Assembly: GCA_001916035.1 (NCBI GenBank)
Contig: MNRQ01000041.1
Span: 1 to 14,651 of the forward strand
Direction of reading: 5' to 3'
Length of the DNA: 14,651 nt
DNA from: Clostridium sp. 27_14
GTDB lineage: Bacteria > Bacillota > Clostridia > TANB77 > CAG-508
Under the pieces are notes generated by a model. That model saw only the letters and a program-made list of their open reading frames with translations, made no database searches and had not been told where the DNA came from. Position numbers and translations under genes: made by a program. This document shows, one piece after another, positions 14,451 to 14,651 of this stretch (position 1 is the stretch's first letter; the number at the start of each line of letters is the position of its first letter).

Positions 14451-14651
14451 ATGTATGGAATAGGAATAGGAGAAAGTGACTTCAAGATATTAAGAATAAA
14501 AAAAGATTATTATATAGACAAAACAAAATATATAAAAGACATAATAGACAATAGAAGCAAAGTACTATTAATAACACGACCAAGAAGATTCGGAAAAACA
14601 TTAAATATGAGTATGTTAAGATACTATTTTGACTGCACAAAAAAAGACAGT
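14451..14651 (+). CDS. AAA-ATPase-like protein, 5' part (cut by window edge)
   Basis: Only the first 67 residues are present. They read GIGESDFKILRIKKDYYIDKT, then a strand VLLITRPRRFGKTLNMSMLRYYF. This is the N-terminus of the AAA-ATPase-like family (PF09820), whose P-loop is written RPRRFGKT and which usually carries a PD-(D/E)XK nuclease-like domain at the C-terminus, giving about 500-600 residues. The family is highly expanded in gut Firmicutes and Bacteroidetes and is thought to be mobile or defence-related, but its role is unproven. AAGGAG (14434-14439) lies 11 bases before the ATG. The C-terminal domain lies outside the window and cannot be checked. Confidence 0.88.
   Translation, partial: MYGIGIGESDFKILRIKKDYYIDKTKYIKDIIDNRSKVLLITRPRRFGKTLNMSMLRYYFDCTKKDS

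Overview
The window comes from a strongly AT-rich Firmicute, most likely an uncultured gut Clostridia member. This rests on the extreme A/T codon preference, AGGAGG-type ribosome sites, an SLH-domain surface protein, a sortase, a pilin-like 'GITLIALV' protein and the start of an AAA-ATPase/PD-(D/E)XK family gene that is abundant in gut Firmicutes. The genus cannot be named from the sequence alone.

Region 1 (1-97) is the 3' end of a comparatively GC-rich, hairpin-forming stretch closed by a strong intrinsic terminator. It may be the tail of a structured RNA. A good promoter follows at 101-129.

Region 2 (164-9185, all + strand) is a surface-glycan cluster. In order it holds a DUF4422 glycosyltransferase, a GT2 glycosyltransferase, an EpsG/Wzy-like polymerase, an acyltransferase-3 membrane protein, a second GT2 with an altered nucleotide-binding motif, a polysaccharide pyruvyltransferase, a Wzx-type flippase and a secreted protein with three SLH domains. 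The likely logic is repeat-unit assembly on a lipid carrier, acyl and pyruvyl decoration, export by the flippase and polymerisation outside. SLH domains bind pyruvylated wall polymers, so the last gene may be a protein that sits on the glycan made by its neighbours. A terminator closes the cluster.

Region 3 (9351-9887, - strand) is a small HD-domain phosphohydrolase. Region 4 (9888-10461) is a gene-free stretch with two tandem copies of a structured repeat, a long hairpin and a promoter with a near-palindrome over its -35. A third, inverted copy of the repeat lies inside the glycan cluster at 4326-4417. This repeat family is the most unusual feature of the window.

Region 5 (10462-13099, + strand) encodes a CpsB/CapC-type PHP tyrosine phosphatase, phosphoglucosamine mutase GlmM and, from its own promoter, a small three-helix membrane protein. 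These fit envelope-precursor supply and capsule control, but the phosphatase has no kinase partner in the window. Region 6 (13241-14651) has a sortase on the - strand and, divergent from it, a 75-residue pilin-like protein and the 5' end of an AAA-ATPase-like gene cut by the window edge.
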